Origin: an uncultured Collinsella sp.
GTDB taxonomy: Bacteria > Actinomycetota > Coriobacteriia > Coriobacteriales > Coriobacteriaceae
Length of the DNA: 9,871 nucleotides
Direction: 5' to 3'
NCBI GenBank assembly: GCA_902494295.1
Contig: CABUSL010000076.1
Coordinates: 1 to 9,871, forward strand
Every line of letters starts with the position of its first letter. The stretch's first letter is position 1. The notes below the pieces were generated by a model, which searched no databases, was not told the DNA's origin, and worked only from the letters and a program-made list of their open reading frames with translations. Below, one piece after another: positions 7,301-9,871 of the stretch. Both the position numbers and the translations under genes were made by a program.

Positions 7301-8104
7301 AAGGCGCAGGACAGTGCCGGCGTTGAGGGCGCAAAGACGTTTTTTTCTGACGGAACGACTGGCCCTGACGGAAGTGTGACTTTTGGAACGAGTTCGGGAA
7401 CGAGTTCGGGCGCCATGGCATCCTGCAAGCTTTACTGCCTCGAAGAGACGACGGCGCCTCCTGGATATCGCGCCGCCCAACCAACATGGATTCTGCTCAA
7501 GGGCAGCGCGGACGACGGGCAATACGAGCAAGCCATGAATACGGCGAAATCTTTGCTTGGTGCCAATACGGAGATAACGTCAGATGCAGAGATTTGGGTG
7601 TATGACGCGCCCCTTGAAGGCAAAGCGACGATAAAAGCAAAGAAAGTGCTTAAAGGCGGAACCTTCAGGGAAGGTCAGTTCTCGTTCGCGCTCAAGGACG
7701 CCGAGGGCAAAGTGCTCCAGACGGTGACCAATAATGACAAGGGAAATGTCTCCTTTGACGTCAAGTACAACAAGGCGGGAACCTATACCTACACCATCTC
7801 CGAGGTCGAGCCCGAGGGCGCCGTCGACCATGTTAAAGATCACATCACCTATGACAGGACCGTGTACAACGTCACGGTTAAGGTAACTAATGGCACGGAC
7901 CAGCTCAACGTCGTAGTTACCTATGGCAAGGGCTCTCAGGATCCGCCAACCTTTACCAACAAATACTCGACCACGCTTCCCGAGGCGGGCGGGGCTGGCT
8001 TGACTATGACGTATTTGGCTGGCGCATCGTTGCTGTGCTTTGCCGCGACGTGGATGCATGCTCGCCGCCATCGCGATCAAGATCGAGGTGGTCGCCGTGA
8101 GTAG
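4364..8104 (+). CDS. Large LPxAG-anchored adhesin with five Ig-like modules plus SpaA and FctA domains
   Basis: A 1246-residue secreted surface protein. A signal peptide ends at VRA34|ED. A head region (about 35-200) is not recognised. Five tandem modules resembling collagen-adhesin/CnaA-type Ig folds follow. Each opens with a pattern like ITWxxxxN (aromatic W218, W345, W484, W658, Y821) and ends with N-x-A (N302, N437, N595, N781, N919), the usual place for an isopeptide-forming Asn. Next is a SpaA/Cna-B domain (about 951-1085: IVVHKVDEKD start, EETTAPPGY with E1028). Then comes an FctA/Spy0128-like pilin domain (about 1087-1200: KKVLKGG, YTYTISE with E1147). LPEAG (1205-1209), a membrane helix (about 1213-1231) and an RRHRDQDRGGRRE tail complete a sortase signal with Ala in place of Thr. 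AGGGA (4354-4358) lies 5 nt before the ATG. It is probably a tip or adhesive pilus subunit, with ligand unknown. The first three quarters are less GC-rich than the neighbouring genes. Confidence 0.9.
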   Translation: MDAHRSRSLGMATLVFILISLTAAVFHGAAPVRAEDATTPTPIVIDENTADVTVGLYADKERQQPFGKESSPSITTADTIYGSMEAHFYENCGPTPERLEAIYTFPNSIAVENNEGGVLWTDDTENAQRMGTWYIKDNKFVFNYDDSYLSGHPSSLYVRINFEFTLKDKDVDDGKKAELKFPGVGEAVPIKIQDGAVEGSKSGIFSQDSSTGIAKITWTIILSVTSHATDVKLIDTLGDYLDFDQSSFKLDGNPLGSSVSIEERTAILSLGNLSQGDHTVTYETTVSKNLSLSNGTPTQGRNSVQATWGKANPQQSLTINGVSEPFQYDMIQKGAGSGTSSVITWKVVLNRGSLKADMSGYAFTDKLDGKQDYIGNYKVYKGETADEKQKIDERTLSESGDSFSYTFNPKEGDRYATYCIVYQTKLKDEKSYEKVSNTASVKKEGSDQPSGESTAYYNRPWTGKTIRKTLLNPDEASRTGKATWQLRVELRDYVNAKNPTSVLIKDTMLAAWKQTMGPDTSDGPSHVITIGDTKLDQGPDWKFEGGADLSQKSNQHNCNIRITNMDKVKKALDKDPEVVITYKTVTDALPGWYSNFASVDGFSGYSDYVFYYVESETKPSVEKSVKINEDGSQARWDEAFDWKPVDGSNDKGAWIVDWTVYVNRVKTPADESYGAGKLNGKDVVVKDELPDGMSYIPCSAKYSLYSNPYETAVPGREWEHEREKTEASGVLLTPAVDRREVTFSIPTEKLSNNTGYVKLTYATAVKRSVVDTSKNLGELTNSASASSDNKDFKAGSDTVQIKNDVLSKTGASVSNSKRIHYTIFVNESALDLKDGTDYLDLYDVMDSKCTFIPSSLSVSERDNGEWRVLTKEKYRTALDLFVGGAGKQQRLTLRLPDEKYLKVEYEVLSGESGTVSLSNEAQLEGIAGGYVKHEREYDIDAGASGGGTGHGIVVHKVDEKDVTAPLADATFTLYAIDMDKAQDSAGVEGAKTFFSDGTTGPDGSVTFGTSSGTSSGAMASCKLYCLEETTAPPGYRAAQPTWILLKGSADDGQYEQAMNTAKSLLGANTEITSDAEIWVYDAPLEGKATIKAKKVLKGGTFREGQFSFALKDAEGKVLQTVTNNDKGNVSFDVKYNKAGTYTYTISEVEPEGAVDHVKDHITYDRTVYNVTVKVTNGTDQLNVVVTYGKGSQDPPTFTNKYSTTLPEAGGAGLTMTYLAGASLLCFAATWMHARRHRDQDRGGRRE
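7385..7408 (+). repeat. In-frame 12-bp tandem duplication
   Basis: GGAACGAGTTCG occurs twice in tandem (7385-7396, 7397-7408) inside the SpaA domain, giving the peptide GTSSGTSSG in what is probably a surface loop. Change in copy number would stay in frame. Confidence 0.8.
8085..8104 (+). promoter_or_regulatory. Overlapping ribosome-binding site and GTG start
   Basis: GAGG (8085-8088) lies 8 nt before GTG (8097-8099), and the adhesin stop TAG (8102-8104) falls inside the new reading frame, an 8-bp overlap. The codons for the basic tail of the first protein (RGGRRE) thus also supply the Shine-Dalgarno and start of the second. This arrangement suggests translational coupling. The frame is open upstream to an ATG at 8040, but only the GTG gives a normal signal peptide beginning with basic residues. 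Confidence 0.8.
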
Positions 8105-9740
8105 GCTTAGCCGCCGCTTGTTGACCGTCATGATGGTGGCCATGATGGCTATCCTTGCTTTTGCAGTGTCGCCCGAGACGGTCCGTGCTGCCGATGCCGG
8201 GGTCATCACGATTAGCGGCGACGTCGCGACGCAATACGATGCGTACCAGCTCTTTTCGGCAACTGTTGCCGATAAGGCCGGCTCCGATCAAAAGGTTGCG
8301 ACGGACTTGGCGTGGGCGAATGATGCCGTTTGCCAGGCCGTTCTCCCTGTGCTTCATGATGCGGGGCTTGATAGCTCGGCATCGACGGCGCAAGCGGCAG
8401 CCGAATGGATGAATGCCGACGGACGCATGACGACTGCGCTGACGGCAAAACTTGCCCGCGCAATTGTCGAAGCAGGCGCCGCCTCCGTGGGCCTTAACGC
8501 GGGCACGGCGGCCGAGCTGCCCTGTGGCTACTGGCTCATCGTTGTCGACGACGACGCCATCGCTCAGGGCGAGGCCGGCACCGCGCCGATCATGGCCCTG
8601 GTCGGCGGCAGCGCCGTCACCGTCAAGCCCAAGGCCGCGACGCCCAAGGTGGCCAAGCACGTGCTGGAGGACAGCACCGCCGCATGGGGCAAGGCCGCCG
8701 ACGCCACGGTCGCCGACGACCTGTACTGGCGCCTCTCTGCCACGGTCCCGGCCGGGCTCACGGCCTACGACGCCTATACGGTGCAGTTCGTCGACACCAT
8801 GAACGTGGGGCTCGACCCCTCCAAGGTCGCCACGAGCATGCGCATGTACGTGGCGGCGGGCGCGGACGGCGGCTTCGATGTGGTCGCATGTGAGGGCGGC
8901 AACGTCAGCTCGACGCCGGCTAAAGGGTGGACAGACATAACTTCACGGTGCAAGGTCTCGGTCGAGGGCAATGCCTTCACCGTGCGTACCGGCGACCTCA
9001 TCGCCGCGCTCGGCGGGGCAGACGCCTTTACCTCGGGCGCCCGCGTGGTCGCTGTCTACAATGCGCCGTTGGGGGCCAACTGCAATCGAGGCGCTACCAA
9101 GGGCAATCCCAACGAGGTCTTCCTGCGTTACCCGCGCTCTCCCCTCGCCGACCAGTCCGGCGACGCCGGATTCACCCGCACGCCGAGTGACGATGCGACG
9201 GTCTACACCTGGGGACTCAGTCTGATCAAGCGCTCAAGCTCGGACGATGAACCGCTCGCGGGCGCCAAGCTGCGCATCATCGATGACCGCGGGCGCATTC
9301 TAACGACCGACGGCGCGTGGTCGACGGATGCCGGCGCGTGCGTCACCACCGGCGCAGATGGCCATGTGGAATTGAACGGTGTGGACGCGGGTGTCTACAC
9401 CGTCGAAGAGGTCGCGGCTCCCAAGGGCTACACCGCCTTTGAGGGCAAACGTGCGGTGACAGTTACGGCCGAGGGCCTGGACGTTAAACAGGTAGCAGCA
9501 GCGAAGCCCGAGGTGACCGTGTCGGCCGAGAGCTCCCTACGGGTTGATACCGCCGATGCCGGGACGGGTTCGATTGAGCTGTCGGTGCTCAACACCCCAA
9601 GCAAAGAAGCAAGTCGAAGCTTTATGCCCTCGACGGGAGATAGAGCGTTGGTGCTGGTGGCGGTTTTGGCTGCCATCGGAGTGGCGGTTATTGTTGTCGC
9701 GCTCGTCATCAAGCGGGGAGGAGGTCGCCGTGAAAAATAA
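8097..9740 (+). CDS. Fimbrial backbone-type pilin with isopeptide D2 and SpaA domains
   Basis: A 547-residue pilin-like protein starting at GTG. A signal peptide (SRLSRR, hydrophobic core) ends at VRA31|AD. An N-terminal domain (about 32-175) ends in VTVKPK (174-179), which resembles the pilin motif whose Lys links subunits; K177 or K179 is the candidate. A fimbrial isopeptide-formation D2-type domain follows (about 180-350), with K187 in KVAKHV and GNPNEV (336-341, N339) as likely isopeptide partners. A SpaA domain is next (about 368-455: WGLSLIKR with K378, VEEVAAPKGY with E438). The sorting signal is MPSTG (510-514), where the usual Leu is Met, then a membrane helix (about 517-539) and KRGGGRREK. 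The design is that of a sortase-polymerised major pilin. Its six exported cysteines are unusual for such proteins in Firmicutes. GC is high, like the core genes. It overlaps the adhesin gene and probably forms the shaft of the same fibre. No sortase is seen. Confidence 0.9.
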   Translation: MSRLSRRLLTVMMVAMMAILAFAVSPETVRAADAGVITISGDVATQYDAYQLFSATVADKAGSDQKVATDLAWANDAVCQAVLPVLHDAGLDSSASTAQAAAEWMNADGRMTTALTAKLARAIVEAGAASVGLNAGTAAELPCGYWLIVVDDDAIAQGEAGTAPIMALVGGSAVTVKPKAATPKVAKHVLEDSTAAWGKAADATVADDLYWRLSATVPAGLTAYDAYTVQFVDTMNVGLDPSKVATSMRMYVAAGADGGFDVVACEGGNVSSTPAKGWTDITSRCKVSVEGNAFTVRTGDLIAALGGADAFTSGARVVAVYNAPLGANCNRGATKGNPNEVFLRYPRSPLADQSGDAGFTRTPSDDATVYTWGLSLIKRSSSDDEPLAGAKLRIIDDRGRILTTDGAWSTDAGACVTTGADGHVELNGVDAGVYTVEEVAAPKGYTAFEGKRAVTVTAEGLDVKQVAAAKPEVTVSAESSLRVDTADAGTGSIELSVLNTPSKEASRSFMPSTGDRALVLVAVLAAIGVAVIVVALVIKRGGGRREK

Positions 9741-9783
9741 TTGCCCCCCTTGTTCAATGGCGTACTGCCTCCGTAGCGAGTGA
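9730..9783 (+). CDS. 17-codon reading frame, possible remnant of a third gene start
   Basis: A GTG at 9730 overlaps the end of the pilin gene (stop TAA 9738-9740) and is preceded by GGAGGAGG (9717-9724), in the same arrangement as the pilin gene's own start. The shared block GGTCGCCGTGA occurs at 8090-8100 and 9723-9733. The frame would encode MKNNCPPCSMAYCLRSE and then stop. It may be a decayed or interrupted start of a following gene, a true small peptide, or a by-product of coding the same RGGRRE tail. A C6 run (9744-9749) lies early in it. A one-base shift there extends the frame only to a TGA at 9818-9820. I cannot tell these options apart. Confidence 0.25.
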   Translation: MKNNCPPCSMAYCLRSE

Positions 9784-9871
9784 CGCACAGGCCTACCGAC
9801 CTGATGATCATTGGTTTTGAAAAAGTTACTAGAGAACCCTCCAAGAAAAGCGGGGCACCCGGTCGACATGA

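Noticed and set aside
8040..8096. Upstream ATG extending the pilin N-terminus by 19 residues
   Set aside because: It would bury the signal peptide behind an extra hydrophobic segment and give a 65-bp overlap. The GTG at 8097 has a Shine-Dalgarno sequence and a standard signal peptide.
8004..8660. Minus-strand open frame of 218 codons across the adhesin/pilin junction
   Set aside because: It lies opposite the sorting signal of one protein and the signal peptide of the next. The sequence is basic and repetitive, with no known domain.
9804..9871. Possible partial gene starting ATG at 9804 and running off the window
   Set aside because: It has no ribosome-binding site, only 22 codons are visible, and no recognisable sequence is encoded.

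Overview
The window looks like chromosome from a high-GC, Gram-positive, host-associated actinobacterium. The best guess is the Coriobacteriia, probably Collinsella or a relative. This rests on GC-rich codon use in the housekeeping genes, a bifunctional-nuclease-family protein, TypA, and two sortase-type surface proteins with Cna/SpaA-like and fimbrial isopeptide domains. The genus is an inference. All supported genes lie on the + strand.

Region 1 (about 1-501) is a tRNA cluster: tRNA-Ile(GAT), tRNA-Ala(TGC), then a second tRNA-Ile(GAT) identical to the first. A strong promoter-like sequence precedes the first tRNA. A perfect 16-bp hairpin separates it from tRNA-Ala, and a classic intrinsic terminator closes the cluster.

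Region 2 (about 502-4002) holds housekeeping and conserved hypothetical genes: a bifunctional nuclease (DNase/RNase) domain protein, a small two-helix membrane protein, a very acidic protein of unknown function, and the ribosome-associated GTPase TypA/BipA. A good terminator follows typA.

Region 3 (4003-4363) is gene-free. It holds a short inverted repeat of REP-like appearance, an AT-rich stretch with several promoter-like sequences, and a leader that could fold into a GC-rich stem-loop with two competing 5-bp pairings.

Region 4 (4364-9740) is a two-gene surface-structure locus. The first gene encodes a 1246-residue cell-wall-anchored adhesin: signal peptide, N-terminal head, five tandem Ig-like modules, a SpaA/Cna-B domain, an FctA/Spy0128-like pilin domain, an LPEAG sorting motif, a membrane helix and a basic tail. 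The second encodes a 547-residue fimbrial backbone-type pilin: signal peptide, VKPK pilin-motif-like site, isopeptide D2-type domain, SpaA domain, MPSTG sorting motif, membrane helix and basic tail. The second starts at a GTG inside the last codons of the first, so the two are probably translationally coupled and make one surface fibre, with the large protein as tip or adhesive subunit. No sortase is visible. The second gene's 3' end repeats the same Shine-Dalgarno/GTG arrangement, but the reading frame it opens is only 17 codons long. The rest of the window (9784-9871) holds nothing I can assign.
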